Positions 50,784 to 60,163 are shown, counted from the stretch's first letter. The stretch is DNA of 64,000 nucleotides from Bog-473 sp963770645 (GCA_963770645.1 CAVYQL010000005.1:124001-188000), one strand, 5' to 3'. Numbers and translations are program-made. Notes: generated from the letters alone by a model not told the origin.

Positions 50784-53017
50784 AGCGGACCCTCCGCCAC
50801 CCGATACGCGGCGACCGGCTCCACCCCAAGCCCTCGACGCGACCGGCACGCCAGCGTTCGTGGCGCTCCAACGCCCACCAACCGCGCATGCGACCGCGCA
50901 AGAGTGTCAATGTCGCGTCGATCGTCGGCTCACCCGAAGAGGAGGACTCGCGGCCGAACCTGCGCCTGCGCATCGTGGGCATCGTGGTGTTGCTGCTCTT
51001 CGGGGTGCTCGTCCTGCGGCTCTGGACGCTCCAAGTGGTGGAAGGCAAGACCTATGCAGCCGCGGTGACGCGCAACCAGGTGCGAGTCGTCAGCGTGCCT
51101 GCGCCGCGCGGTGCCATCGTCGACCGCAACGGCACCTTGTTGGTGTCGAACACTCCGCAAGAGGAGATCCTGCTCTCGCGGGCCGAAGCGCTGCAGAACC
51201 CGGCCATCGTCGGCATGGTCGCCGCGCTGGTGGGCGAGACACCGAAGCAGGTGCAGGACTCCATCAACAACAACCAATACAGCCCCTACGAGCCGGTCCC
51301 GGTCGCGACCGGCGTCTCGGAGTCGACGGTGCAGTTCCTCCAGACCCACCAGTCCGAGTACCCCGGTGTGAGCGTGGAGTCCGTCGCGCAGCGCACGTAT
51401 CCCCAGGGCGGGACGACCGGGACTCAGATCCTCGGCTACGTGGGCGATATCTCGTCGAGCTACCTGGCTGCCCACCCCAACGACGGCTACACGCAAGGCA
51501 GCCAAGTCGGAGTGTCGGGCATCGAGGCGCAGTACGAGGCCTACCTGCGGGGCGTGGCCGGCCGGCAGGCGCTCTCGGTCGATGCCGGCGGGAACGTCGT
51601 CGGTACACTCAGCACCACCGCACCCCAGATCGGTGACACCGTGGTGCTCAACGTCGACACCGGCCTCCAGCAGGCGGTCCAGGCCGACCTGCAGAACCAG
51701 ATCCTGACCGACCGCCACACCGTCGACACGGTGGACGGGCGGGTCCCGCCGGCGCCCAACGGCGCTGCAGTCGTGCTGGACCCCCAGAACGGGCAGGTGC
51801 TGGCCCTGGCCTCGTTCCCCAGCTACGACCTGAACGAGTGGGTGGGCGGGATCTCGCAGGCCAACTACAGCGCCCTGGCGTCGAGCGGCGCGGAGAACGA
51901 CAACGCCATCGAGGGCCTCTACACCCCCGGCTCGACCTTCAAGCTGGTGACGGCGACGGCGGCGCTGCAGACGGGGTTGTGGCCAGTCGACAAGTACTAC
52001 GACGACACCGGCACCTTCAAGATCGCCGGCTGCCCTGCGCCCGGCGTGAGCAACGACACCGGGTGTGTGTTGCACGACGACCCGGGCGACAGTGGCGGCA
52101 CCTTCGACATTTCGAGCGCGCTCACGGTGTCGAGCGACTCGTTCTTCTACAACCTCGGGCAGCTCTTCTGGGAAGACCGGGGACAGTACGGCGAGACGCC
52201 GATCCAGAACCAGGCCACCGCGTACGGTGAGGGAACGATCACCGGCATCGACCTCCCCGGAGAGGAGCAGGGGTGGATCGACTCGTACCTCACGCGGGCC
52301 AGGCTGCACGCCGAGGCGCCCAAGGGCTTTCCCAACACCCCCTCGTGGTTCACCGGCGACAACATCGAGATGGCCTTCGGGCAAGGCGAGACGGTGCTCA
52401 CGCCGATTGAGCAGGCGGTGGCGTACTCGACCTTCGCCAACTGGTCGCCCAGCACCAACAGCGGTACCCGGTACGCACCAGAGGTGGCCTCCGAGATCGT
52501 CGACCCCGTCACGGGCAAGGTGATCAAGAAGATGACCCCGAAGGTGACCGGGCACGTGAGCATCTCGGCGGTCAACCACCAGGCGATGCTGCAGGGGTTC
52601 GAGGGTGTCGTCTCAAGCCCGAGCGGCACCGCCTACTCAGACTTCGAGGGCTTCCCCGCCACGTGGAACCTGGCCGGCAAGACGGGCACCGCGTCCAACC
52701 AGGCGGGCGAGGAGCCCAACTCCTGGTTCGTCGCCTTCGGGCCCAACCCGAACCCCCAGTACCTCGTGGTCGCGGTGATCGACCAGGGCGGGTACGGCGC
52801 CGATGCCGCGGCGCCGCTCGTGCGCAACATCTTCAACTACATCTACACCAACCAGGACCAGATCGCCGGAGCGGTCAAGACCCCGACCGCCGCCAGCCCG
52901 CCCAGCCAGACGGTGCCGCCGTCGAGCCCGCCGCTCGGGGCCCCGACACCGACGACGACGCCGGCCAGCAGCGGTGCCGCCAGCACGACCACCAGCACAA
53001 CTGCGGGAGGCGGCTGA
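50780..53017 (+). CDS. mrdA: Penicillin-binding protein 2 (elongation transpeptidase)
   Basis: 745 residues from GTG 50780, overlapping mreD by 4 bases. It begins with an arginine-rich cytoplasmic segment of about 60 residues, then one membrane helix (IVGIVVLLLFGVLVLRLW), a PBP dimerisation domain (RGAIVDRNGTLLVSNTPQ), and the transpeptidase domain: STFK in YTPGSTFKLVTA (about 385), SDS in TVSSDSFFYNLG (about 452) and KTGT in AGKTGTASNQAGE (about 633). The C terminus is a threonine/proline-rich tail. It cross-links lateral wall peptidoglycan with MreB/MreC. The partner rodA usually follows, but a radical SAM gene is next here. Confidence 0.95.
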   Translation: MKRTLRHPIRGDRLHPKPSTRPARQRSWRSNAHQPRMRPRKSVNVASIVGSPEEEDSRPNLRLRIVGIVVLLLFGVLVLRLWTLQVVEGKTYAAAVTRNQVRVVSVPAPRGAIVDRNGTLLVSNTPQEEILLSRAEALQNPAIVGMVAALVGETPKQVQDSINNNQYSPYEPVPVATGVSESTVQFLQTHQSEYPGVSVESVAQRTYPQGGTTGTQILGYVGDISSSYLAAHPNDGYTQGSQVGVSGIEAQYEAYLRGVAGRQALSVDAGGNVVGTLSTTAPQIGDTVVLNVDTGLQQAVQADLQNQILTDRHTVDTVDGRVPPAPNGAAVVLDPQNGQVLALASFPSYDLNEWVGGISQANYSALASSGAENDNAIEGLYTPGSTFKLVTATAALQTGLWPVDKYYDDTGTFKIAGCPAPGVSNDTGCVLHDDPGDSGGTFDISSALTVSSDSFFYNLGQLFWEDRGQYGETPIQNQATAYGEGTITGIDLPGEEQGWIDSYLTRARLHAEAPKGFPNTPSWFTGDNIEMAFGQGETVLTPIEQAVAYSTFANWSPSTNSGTRYAPEVASEIVDPVTGKVIKKMTPKVTGHVSISAVNHQAMLQGFEGVVSSPSGTAYSDFEGFPATWNLAGKTGTASNQAGEEPNSWFVAFGPNPNPQYLVVAVIDQGGYGADAAAPLVRNIFNYIYTNQDQIAGAVKTPTAASPPSQTVPPSSPPLGAPTPTTTPASSGAASTTTSTTAGGG

Positions 53018-53038
53018 GCGTCCCGTAGATTTGGGCCG

Positions 53039-54982
53039 ATGGAGTCCCTCTGGCCGTGCATCGAGCGCCTGCTGTCCGGTGTGTCCAAACCGGCGCGTTA
53101 CATCGGCGGCGAGCAGGGGTCCGCCCAGCCCGAGCACGGCCCCGGGCGCGTCGCCTGGCTGTTGCTCTACCCAGACACCTACGAGATCGGGCTGCCCAAC
53201 CAGGGCCTGCAGATCCTCTACGAGATCCTCAACGAGCGTCCCGACGCGCTGGCCGAGCGCGCCTATGCACCCTGGGTCGACATGGAGGCCGCCATGCGCG
53301 CCGCCGGCGTGCCACTCTTCAGCGTCGAGCAGCACCTGCCCGCTGCGGCCTTCGACGTGCTGGCGTTCAACCTCTCGGCCGAGCTCGTCTACACCAACGT
53401 CGTCAACCTCATCGACCTGGCGGGCCTCCCGCTACACGCGGCGGACCGGCATGGTCCCGACGCGCTGGTGATCGCGGGAGGCCACTGCGCGTACAACCCC
53501 GAGCCACTGGCCGACTTCGTCGACGCCTTCGTGCTTGGCGACGGCGAGGAGGTGGTCAGCGAGCTGAACGAGGTGATGGGGGCGTGGCTCGCTTCGGCCG
53601 AGCCCGGCGAGCGCCGGCGCGAGGCGCTCAGGGCGTCGCTTGCACAGCTCGAGGGCGTCTACGTCCCCGCGCTCTACACGCCGCGTTACGAGGGCGGGCG
53701 TCTGGTGGCCACGACGCCCGCGCCCGGCGCACCGGCCGAGGTGGTCAAGCGCACGGTGGAGGACCTGGCCGACTGGCCCTACCCGTCCCGCCCGCTGGTG
53801 CCGCTGACCGAAGTGGTCCACGACCGCCTCAACGTCGAAGTGTTCCGCGGCTGCACGCGGGGCTGCCGCTTCTGCCAGGCCGGGATGATCACCCGCCCGG
53901 TGCGCGAACGACCGGCGGCCCAGGTGCGCGACATGGTGCGTCGCGGGCTGGAGTGGAGCGGGCACGAGGAGGTCGCGCTCACGTCGCTGTCGACGGCGGA
54001 CTTCTCGGGGATCGAGGACACGGTGCGTGACATCGTCGACGACCCGGCCTACGACGGCAGGGTGTCGGTCAGCCTGCCGTCCCTGCGCGTGGATGCCTTC
54101 ACGGTGGGCACCGCGGCGCAGATCCAGAAGGTGCGTCGCACCGGTCTCACCTTCGCGCCGGAGGGCGGGACGTGGCGCATGCGCACGGTGATCAACAAGC
54201 TGATCACCGAGGAGGACCTCTACGGCGCGGTGGACGCCGCCTTCAGTCAGGGGTGGCGCCGCGTCAAGCTCTACTTCCTCATCGGCCTGCCGACCGAGCT
54301 CGACGAGGACGTGCTCGGTATCGCACAGCTGGGCGCGCGCTGCGCCGAGATCGGGCGCCGCTACAACAAGTCGGTCACCGTCGTGGCCTCCGTCGGCGGT
54401 TTCGTGCCGAAGGCCCACACACCCTTCCAGTGGTTCGGCATGGACACGGTCGCCGAGTTGGCGCGCAAGGTCGCACTCCTGCGGGCCGAGGCGAAGGGGA
54501 CGCGGGGCCTCACCATCCGCTGGCACGAGCCGAGCGCTTCGGTCGCCGAGGGGCTGGCCAGCCGCGGCGACCGCCGCATGGGCGCGGTGATCGAACGGGT
54601 CTGGCGAGCCGGCGGCACGTTCCAGGAGTGGTCCGAGCGCTTCGACCTCTCGTTGTGGGAGGCGGCCCTCGCCGCCGAGGGGTTGAGCCTCGAGGAGGTG
54701 TGCCACCGCGAGCGCGCCGGGGACGAGGCGCTGCCGTGGGACCACATCTCGGCGGGGCTGCACCGCGACTTCCTGTGGGGGGACTGGCAGGACGCGCTGG
54801 CGCGGGTCAGTGTCGAGGACTGCCGCTGGACCCCGTGCTACGACTGCGGGGCCTGCACCGGCGGAAGTCTCGAGCACGTGGTGGCCTCCGCCGTCCCGCC
54901 GGCCGGCGGGAGCCAGGGCACCGGCCAGGACCTCGCGGCCGGTGACCGCATCCCGGTGCGCCTGGTCGGCCGTGCTTCCTGA
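53039..54982 (+). CDS. B12-binding-like radical SAM protein (TIGR03960 family)
   Basis: 647 residues from ATG 53039. The N-terminal half resembles a B12-binding fold (LLLYPDTYEIGLPNQGLQIL and VIAGGHCAYNPEPLADF) and the core has the cluster motif VFRGCTRGCRFCQAGMITRP (CxxxCxxC) at about residue 270, followed by TLSSLSTADFSG-type elements (as LTSLSTADFSG). The C-terminal end has paired cysteines (PCYDCGACTGG). It is a conserved but uncharacterised radical SAM family, found next to a DUF2344 partner and rne, as here. It overlaps the DUF2344 gene by 11 bases. RNA or wall-lipid modification has been proposed for no member that I can name. Confidence 0.9.
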   Translation: MESLWPCIERLLSGVSKPARYIGGEQGSAQPEHGPGRVAWLLLYPDTYEIGLPNQGLQILYEILNERPDALAERAYAPWVDMEAAMRAAGVPLFSVEQHLPAAAFDVLAFNLSAELVYTNVVNLIDLAGLPLHAADRHGPDALVIAGGHCAYNPEPLADFVDAFVLGDGEEVVSELNEVMGAWLASAEPGERRREALRASLAQLEGVYVPALYTPRYEGGRLVATTPAPGAPAEVVKRTVEDLADWPYPSRPLVPLTEVVHDRLNVEVFRGCTRGCRFCQAGMITRPVRERPAAQVRDMVRRGLEWSGHEEVALTSLSTADFSGIEDTVRDIVDDPAYDGRVSVSLPSLRVDAFTVGTAAQIQKVRRTGLTFAPEGGTWRMRTVINKLITEEDLYGAVDAAFSQGWRRVKLYFLIGLPTELDEDVLGIAQLGARCAEIGRRYNKSVTVVASVGGFVPKAHTPFQWFGMDTVAELARKVALLRAEAKGTRGLTIRWHEPSASVAEGLASRGDRRMGAVIERVWRAGGTFQEWSERFDLSLWEAALAAEGLSLEEVCHRERAGDEALPWDHISAGLHRDFLWGDWQDALARVSVEDCRWTPCYDCGACTGGSLEHVVASAVPPAGGSQGTGQDLAAGDRIPVRLVGRAS

Positions 54983-55817
54983 GGGCCAGCGGCGACTCCG
55001 CCTGCGCTTCACCAAGGCGGGGAAGATCCGCTTCACGAGCCACCGCGACGTCGCCCGGATATGGGAGCGGGCCCTGCGGCGCAGCCGCCTGCCGGTCGCG
55101 TACTCCCAGGGCTTCGTGCCTCACCCCCTGGTGAGCTTCGGCTTGGCGCTGCCGACGGGGTGCGAGTCGCACGGCGAATACATCGACCTGCGCCTGGAGG
55201 CACCCTCTGAGGGGGAGGCCTCGGTCGGCGAGCTGCCCAGCGTTCTCAGCGCCCTGCTGCCCGAGGGCATCGAGGTGACGGCGGCGGCCCTGATCGATGA
55301 GTCGGAGGGATCGCTCCAGCAGGAGGTAGCATCGTGTGATTGGGAGTTGGAGGTTTTCGGCGTGCCAGATGAGGAAATGGCGGAGCGGGTCGGCGAGCTG
55401 CTGGCCGCTCCGATCCTCACCGTGCGGCGCGAGCGGAAGGGTCGTCAGACTGAGGACGACATCCGCCCGGCCATCCTGGCGCTGTCCGTGACCAGCCCCC
55501 AAGGTCACCTCCGGGCGGAATTGGCCACGCACCCGCGTGGTGTCCGGCCGGGCGACCTCGTTATGGCCCTGGGCACCGACGCGGTGCCCGGTCGGGCCTG
55601 TCGAACGCATCAATGGATCGAACGCGACGGCGCACGGTTCGAGCCGCTCCCCGTGAGCAGGCCCGGGACCGGCGCGAGCGCGACACAGCACGCGAGGAGG
55701 GCTTTCCCTCATGTCCGAGACGGAAATCAGCCAGACCCCGGAGGGTCGGCCCCCGGAGGGCCGCCCGCCGGAGAGCCGGCCCCCAGAGAGCGATCTCCCG
55801 GGGGCGCCGAGCACTAG
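54972..55817 (+). CDS. DUF2344 (TIGR03936) radical SAM-associated protein
   Basis: 281 residues from GTG 54972. The N-terminal conserved block (RLRLRFTKAGKIRFTSHRDV, RIWERALRRSRLPVAYSQGF) matches the family that accompanies or is fused to the TIGR03960 radical SAM protein. The conserved part ends about residue 220; the last about 60 residues are proline/glycine-rich and overlap the RNase gene for 107 bases in a different frame. The overlap implies that this tail is probably dispensable. It is likely a partner subunit of the preceding enzyme. Confidence 0.88.
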   Translation: MLPEGQRRLRLRFTKAGKIRFTSHRDVARIWERALRRSRLPVAYSQGFVPHPLVSFGLALPTGCESHGEYIDLRLEAPSEGEASVGELPSVLSALLPEGIEVTAAALIDESEGSLQQEVASCDWELEVFGVPDEEMAERVGELLAAPILTVRRERKGRQTEDDIRPAILALSVTSPQGHLRAELATHPRGVRPGDLVMALGTDAVPGRACRTHQWIERDGARFEPLPVSRPGTGASATQHARRAFPHVRDGNQPDPGGSAPGGPPAGEPAPRERSPGGAEH

Positions 55818-57384
55818 CGCGCCAAACCCGGTCGCCGCGCCCGGCGTGGCGCGCCTGGCCGAGGAGCCTGCAGGAGGGTCCCGCAAGCCCAAGATCGGCG
55901 ACACCCGTCCGGCCCGCGTGGCGCCGCCCCCGCCCAAGCCGGCACCGGCGCCCGTGGTCCCGCTGGCCCGGCCGGAGGCCACCGCGCCGGTGGAAGCTGA
56001 GATCGACGTGGCAGGGCCCGCAGGGCCTGACGGCGATGACGCAGAGGCACCGGCTCGCCGCTCCCGCAGCCGGCGTCGCACGGGCCGCGACCGCGACCGC
56101 CGCTCCAAGCAGGTGGGCCGCTACCTGGTCTGCGTGCACGTGCAGCCCCACATGACCCAGATCGCCATGCTCGAGGGGCGCACGCTGGTCGAGCACTACG
56201 TGTCCCGGGCGGCCGACGACACGAATCAGATCGACGGCAACGTCTACCGGGGCCGGGTCCAGAACGTCCTGCCGGGCATGGAGGCCGCCTTCGTCGACAT
56301 CGGGATCCCCAAGAACGCCGTCTTGTACCGGGGCGACGTGCGCTACGACAAGGACGACATCGAGGGCGGGACGTCCCAGCAGCCGCGGATCGAGGACGTG
56401 CTCAAGGCGGGGCAGGTCATCTTGTGCCAGGTCACCAAGAACCCCATCGGAGCCAAGGGTGCCCGCCTGACCCAGGAGGTCTCGCTGCCCGGCCGCTTCG
56501 CCGTCCTCGTGCCCAACTCGAGTGCCTTCGGCATCTCCAAGCGCCTGGGCGACACCGAGCGGCGCCGGCTGCGCCGCATCATCGACGAGGTCAAGCCGAC
56601 CGGGCACGGCATGATCGTGCGCACGGCCGCCGAGGGTGTCTCCGCCGACGAGCTCCAGCGCGACGTCACGACGCTGCTCGAGCAGTGGAACGCCATTGAG
56701 GCGAAGGCCAAGACGGCGGACCAGCCGGGCCTGCTCTACCGCGAGCCCGAGCTGGCGGTGCGCATCCTGCGCGAGGAGCTCAACAGCGAGTACCGCGGCG
56801 TGGTGATCGACGACCGGGCGCTCTTCGAGCAGGTGCGCGACTACGTGATGGCCGTCAGCCCCGAGTTGGCCGACCGCGTCGAGTACTACGACGCCGCGGC
56901 GGAGGGGCTCCCGATCTTCGAGCGCCACCACGTGCACGAGCAGTTGCACAAGGCGCTCGACCGTAAGGTGTGGCTGCCCTCGGGTGGCTCGCTCATCATC
57001 GAGCGCACCGAGGCGCTCACGGTGATCGACGTCAACACGGGCAAGAACGTCGGCAAGACGAACCTGGAGGAGACCGTCTACCGCAACAACCTCGAGGCGG
57101 CCGAGGAGGTGGCCCGCCAGCTCCGGCTGCGTGACATCGGCGGGATCATCGTCATCGACTTCATCGACATGGAGGTGCGGGAGAACCGCGACAAGGTGGC
57201 GGCCGCCCTGCGCAATGCGTTGGCCCGGGACAAGACCCGGACGCAGGTCTTCGACATCTCCGAGCTGGGGCTGGTCGAGATGACCCGCAAGCGGGTCTCC
57301 GAGGGCCTGCTCGAGACGCTCTCGACCGAGTGCACGGTGTGCGGGGGCCGGGGGGTCACCCTCGACGATTCCGTCTTGCGCTAG
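55711..57384 (+). CDS. rne: Ribonuclease E/G family endoribonuclease
   Basis: 557 residues from ATG 55711. The first about 130 residues are a disordered, proline-rich N-terminal extension, including the repeated phrase EGRPPEGRPPESRPPES. The S1 domain follows (YRGRVQNVLPGMEAAFVDI), then the RNase H-like subdomain. Catalytic aspartates are in LTVIDVNTGKNVG (about 437) and GGIIVIDFIDM (about 481), and the zinc-link cysteines CTVCGGRG lie at about 540. The order and spacing agree with E. coli RNase E, but the C-terminal degradosome scaffold is missing. It processes and decays mRNA and rRNA. The neighbours rplU and rpmA are the usual ones. Confidence 0.94.
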   Translation: MSETEISQTPEGRPPEGRPPESRPPESDLPGAPSTSAPNPVAAPGVARLAEEPAGGSRKPKIGDTRPARVAPPPPKPAPAPVVPLARPEATAPVEAEIDVAGPAGPDGDDAEAPARRSRSRRRTGRDRDRRSKQVGRYLVCVHVQPHMTQIAMLEGRTLVEHYVSRAADDTNQIDGNVYRGRVQNVLPGMEAAFVDIGIPKNAVLYRGDVRYDKDDIEGGTSQQPRIEDVLKAGQVILCQVTKNPIGAKGARLTQEVSLPGRFAVLVPNSSAFGISKRLGDTERRRLRRIIDEVKPTGHGMIVRTAAEGVSADELQRDVTTLLEQWNAIEAKAKTADQPGLLYREPELAVRILREELNSEYRGVVIDDRALFEQVRDYVMAVSPELADRVEYYDAAAEGLPIFERHHVHEQLHKALDRKVWLPSGGSLIIERTEALTVIDVNTGKNVGKTNLEETVYRNNLEAAEEVARQLRLRDIGGIIVIDFIDMEVRENRDKVAAALRNALARDKTRTQVFDISELGLVEMTRKRVSEGLLETLSTECTVCGGRGVTLDDSVLR

Positions 57385-57404
57385 TGCGCTAGAGTTTCGC
57401 CCTT

Positions 57405-57716
57405 ATGTATGCCGTGATCAGGTCCGGAGGGAAGCAAGAGCGCGTGGCCGAGGGTCAGCGTGTCCGCGTCGAGCTGCTGGGCCAGCCCGTGGGCGCCGAG
57501 GTCTCCTTGGAGCCCGTCCTGGTGGTCGACGGCGCCACCGTCCTGGCCACCCCCGAGCAGCTGGCGGGCGCGTCGGTGACGGCCAAGGTCATCGGCGAGG
57601 AGAAGGGCCCCAAGATCAACGCCATGACCTACAAGTCCAAGTCGAACCAGCGCCGGCGGTGGGGCCACCGCCAGCACTACGCGACGCTCGAGATCACCGC
57701 CATCACGGCGAAGTAA
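57405..57716 (+). CDS. rplU: 50S ribosomal protein L21
   Basis: 103 residues, full length. MYAVIRSGGKQERVAEGQRV at the start and KSKSNQRRRWGHRQHYATLE near the end are the family signatures. It binds 23S rRNA. It follows the RNase gene by 20 bases and precedes rpmA by 34 bases. Confidence 0.97.
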   Translation: MYAVIRSGGKQERVAEGQRVRVELLGQPVGAEVSLEPVLVVDGATVLATPEQLAGASVTAKVIGEEKGPKINAMTYKSKSNQRRRWGHRQHYATLEITAITAK

Positions 57717-57750
57717 CCGTCCGGGCCAGCAGGAAGCCGAGGAGCACGAG

Positions 57751-58005
57751 ATGTCCAAGACCAAGGGAGGCGGGTCCACCCGCAACGGCCGCGACTCGAA
57801 CGCGCAACGCCTCGGCGTGAAGAGGTTCGACGGCGCGGCGGTGACCGCCGGCTCCATCTTGGTGCGCCAGCGCGGCACCAAGGTCTACCCCGGTGCCAAC
57901 GTGGGCCGCGGGGGCGACGACACGCTCTTCGCCACCGCGGATGGCACCGTCAAGTTCGGCGAGCGGCGCGGCCGCAAGCACGTCAGCATCGTCACCGGCT
58001 CGTAG
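57751..58005 (+). CDS. rpmA: 50S ribosomal protein L27
   Basis: 84 residues. It begins MSKTKGGGSTRNGRDSNAQR and continues LGVKRFDGAAVTAGSILVRQ, typical of L27 with the flexible N-terminal end reaching the peptidyl-transferase centre. No cleavable N-terminal extension is present. obg often follows, but a convergent dioxygenase gene starts 3 bases later, so transcription probably ends here. Confidence 0.97.
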   Translation: MSKTKGGGSTRNGRDSNAQRLGVKRFDGAAVTAGSILVRQRGTKVYPGANVGRGGDDTLFATADGTVKFGERRGRKHVSIVTGS

Positions 58006-58008
58006 CAG

Positions 58009-58920
58009 CTACACCTCGGATCGCGCTGCATCGGCGCGCCAGGGCGACGTCTCGAGGCACGGATAGCGGACCTCGAGCGCAGCGAGGGTATGCGGCGTCC
58101 AGAACGGGTGCCCGGGTGGCGGGAACCCGAAGAGCGCGAGCTGCTCGACCGAGGCCCGGTTGACGAACGGCTCCCACCAGGAGTCGTAGGAGCGGTCGCC
58201 CCACCCCTGCCGGCCCACCCACTCGTCGGCCGCCGGGCGGAAGCTGCAGTGCAAGGTGTAGCGGGCGCCGCCTGGCCGGGTGAGCTCGGTCGCCCGGTGC
58301 ACGGTCTCGCCGCGGTAGGCAAGGACCGTCCCCGCCGGCCCCGCCGCGGAGACCTCGGCGTCGTAGAGCTCCGGGCGCTCGGCCCTTGTCGTCACGTGCG
58401 GCAGCAGCGCCAGGTCCTCGGTCCTCGTCGTCGACACCACGTGGGTCGGCCCAAGTTCCTCGCTCACCGCGTGCAGGAACACGAACAGCTCGAGGTTGCG
58501 GTACGCAGGGTCGTCGCTCGGGACGGTGATGGTGTGGTTCAGAAAGTCGCGGTGGTGCGACTGCTCGTAGCGGGCAGCACCGGTGTACTTGGCCCAGGCC
58601 TCGGCCGAGTAGATGCGCACATCATCGGTGCGCAGCAGCGTGCGGGCCAGCGCGACCAGTGACGGGTGGACGGCCAGGAGGCTCAGTTCCACGCTGGCGA
58701 AGGGGAAGGTGCGCAGCCCGCCGTACTCGTCGTCCCTGTACGGAGCGTTGCGGGCGGGATCGGCGTCGTCGGCGAACTCGGCCGCTGTCGGGAAGAGGAG
58801 ACTCAGCTCCGCCACGCCGGCGCGCAGGTCTCGAGCGTCGAGGTAGGCGGGGAGGACGGCGAAGCCGTTGCGGTCCCAGTGCGCCCGGGCGTTCTCAGCT
58901 GGGAGCCGCTGTGGCGCCAT
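58009..58920 (-). CDS. Phytanoyl-CoA dioxygenase family protein
   Basis: A 303-residue Fe(II)/2-oxoglutarate-type dioxygenase. The iron-binding HxD is in YEQSHHRDFLNH (about residue 120), the second iron histidine in TVHRATELTRPGGARYTL (about 215), and the following arginine is suited to bind 2-oxoglutarate. It hydroxylates a small molecule or CoA ester. It converges on rpmA 3 bases away, and shares the minus strand with the downstream-starting VOC gene 8 bases upstream of its start, so may form an operon with VOC and PNP. Confidence 0.87.
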   Translation of the reverse strand: MAPQRLPAENARAHWDRNGFAVLPAYLDARDLRAGVAELSLLFPTAAEFADDADPARNAPYRDDEYGGLRTFPFASVELSLLAVHPSLVALARTLLRTDDVRIYSAEAWAKYTGAARYEQSHHRDFLNHTITVPSDDPAYRNLELFVFLHAVSEELGPTHVVSTTRTEDLALLPHVTTRAERPELYDAEVSAAGPAGTVLAYRGETVHRATELTRPGGARYTLHCSFRPAADEWVGRQGWGDRSYDSWWEPFVNRASVEQLALFGFPPPGHPFWTPHTLAALEVRYPCLETSPWRADAARSEV

Positions 58921-58928
58921 GGCGTGCC

Positions 58929-59306
58929 TCAGCCCGAGGGGCGTGAGTGCAGCTCGATCGCGTTGCCCCAGGGGTCGATGGTGAAGGCCTGCATACGGCC
59001 CGTCCCGCCCACGTCGACCGGGTCGCTGACCTGCAGCCCGCGCGCCCGAAGCTCGGCCACGGTGACGGCGAGGTCGTCGAAGACCAGCGCGAAGTGCTGC
59101 CCGACGTTCTGGGGCACGGCCGCCTCGATCAGGTGGACCTGCTGCCCGTTGGCGGTGTCGAGCCAGGCACCGGGGAAGCCGAAGTCGGGCCGGGTGTGGT
59201 TCTGCACGAGGCCGAGCGTCTCGGTGTAGAAGGCGATTCCACCCGGGACGTCGGGGACGTTGATGGCGACATGGTCGACGCCGGCTGGGGCCACGGGGTT
59301 GCTCAC
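58929..59306 (-). CDS. VOC-family (glyoxalase-like) metalloprotein
   Basis: 125 residues from GTG 59306. It begins with VDHVAINVPDVPGGIAFYTE and ends with MQAFTIDPWGNAIELHSRPSG, both typical of vicinal-oxygen-chelate proteins. Metal ligands are probably the first histidine, the central QVHLIEAA histidine and the late glutamate IELH. It may isomerise or cleave a small substrate. It starts within the end of the upstream PNP gene (overlap 4 bases) and is followed after 8 bases by the dioxygenase gene. Confidence 0.88.
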   Translation of the reverse strand: MSNPVAPAGVDHVAINVPDVPGGIAFYTETLGLVQNHTRPDFGFPGAWLDTANGQQVHLIEAAVPQNVGQHFALVFDDLAVTVAELRARGLQVSDPVDVGGTGRMQAFTIDPWGNAIELHSRPSG

Positions 59307-60115
59307 GCCAGCGAGCCTACGACGTGGCGCACGATGGCAGCCACGGCGGGTGCGGTCTCGGCTCCGACGGACCACACGTCGTCCAGGTCGATCGGCGTCT
59401 CCTCGCTCGCCGCCGGGTTGGCCACCAGGGCGAGACCCAGGACGTCGGCGCCGTCGTGGCGCGCCGCGATGGTCTCGAGGGCCATGGACATGCCGACGAC
59501 GTCGGCCCCGAGGGTCCGCAGCATGCGCACCTCGGCCGGCGTCTCGAACTGCGGTCCGGCGAGCTGCGCGTACACGCCCGGCTGGGGGTCGACCCCACGG
59601 GCGTCGGGTGCGGGTGCGGCCAGCGCGGCGGCGCGCAGGTGGGGCGCGTAGGCGCCGGTCATCTCGACGAAGGACGGACCGTGGAGCGGGGTGCGGCCGG
59701 TCAGGTTCAAGTGGTCCTCGACCACCATGACCGACCCGGTGCGGAGGCCGGGCCGGATGGCGCCGACGGCCGAGGTCAAGATGACGGTGGTGCACCCCGC
59801 GGCGATCGCGGTGCGCACCGGGTGCACGAGGTCTTCGACCGCACAGCCCTCGTAGAGGTGGCAGCGCCCGCCGAAGACGAGGACCCGGCGCCCCTCGAGG
59901 ACCACCGACCAGCCCTGCGCCCGGTGGCCCCCGACGGCGAACGGGGGGAAGAAAGGCAAGGTGTCGAGTGGGAGCGCGTCCTCGCCCGCACCGAGCAGCT
60001 CGGCCGTGCCTGAGAGCCCGGTGCCCAGCACGAGAAGGACGTCGTGGTGCTCGGTCCCGATGCGCCGGGTCAGCTCCCGGGCGCTCCGCGCCGCCCGGTC
60101 GACGGCATCGTCCAT
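59303..60115 (-). CDS. Purine nucleoside phosphorylase (trimeric type)
   Basis: 270 residues. The phosphate-binding serine region is VLGTGLSGTAELLG, the GRCHLYEGC loop corresponds to the GRxHxYEG motif, and GVYAQLAGPQFETPAEVRML plus VGMSMALETIAARHDG are signatures of type I PNP; NPAA near the end holds the purine-binding asparagine. It cleaves purine nucleosides with phosphate, releasing base and ribose 1-phosphate. The TNAAGG-type motif is changed to TSAVGAIRPG. It overlaps the VOC gene by 4 bases and diverges from the amine oxidase gene. Confidence 0.92.
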   Translation of the reverse strand: MDDAVDRAARSARELTRRIGTEHHDVLLVLGTGLSGTAELLGAGEDALPLDTLPFFPPFAVGGHRAQGWSVVLEGRRVLVFGGRCHLYEGCAVEDLVHPVRTAIAAGCTTVILTSAVGAIRPGLRTGSVMVVEDHLNLTGRTPLHGPSFVEMTGAYAPHLRAAALAAPAPDARGVDPQPGVYAQLAGPQFETPAEVRMLRTLGADVVGMSMALETIAARHDGADVLGLALVANPAASEETPIDLDDVWSVGAETAPAVAAIVRHVVGSLA

Positions 60116-60163
60116 GAGGCGAATCTAGAGGGTGCTCGGGGCGCGGCGCGTAACATCGGCCAG

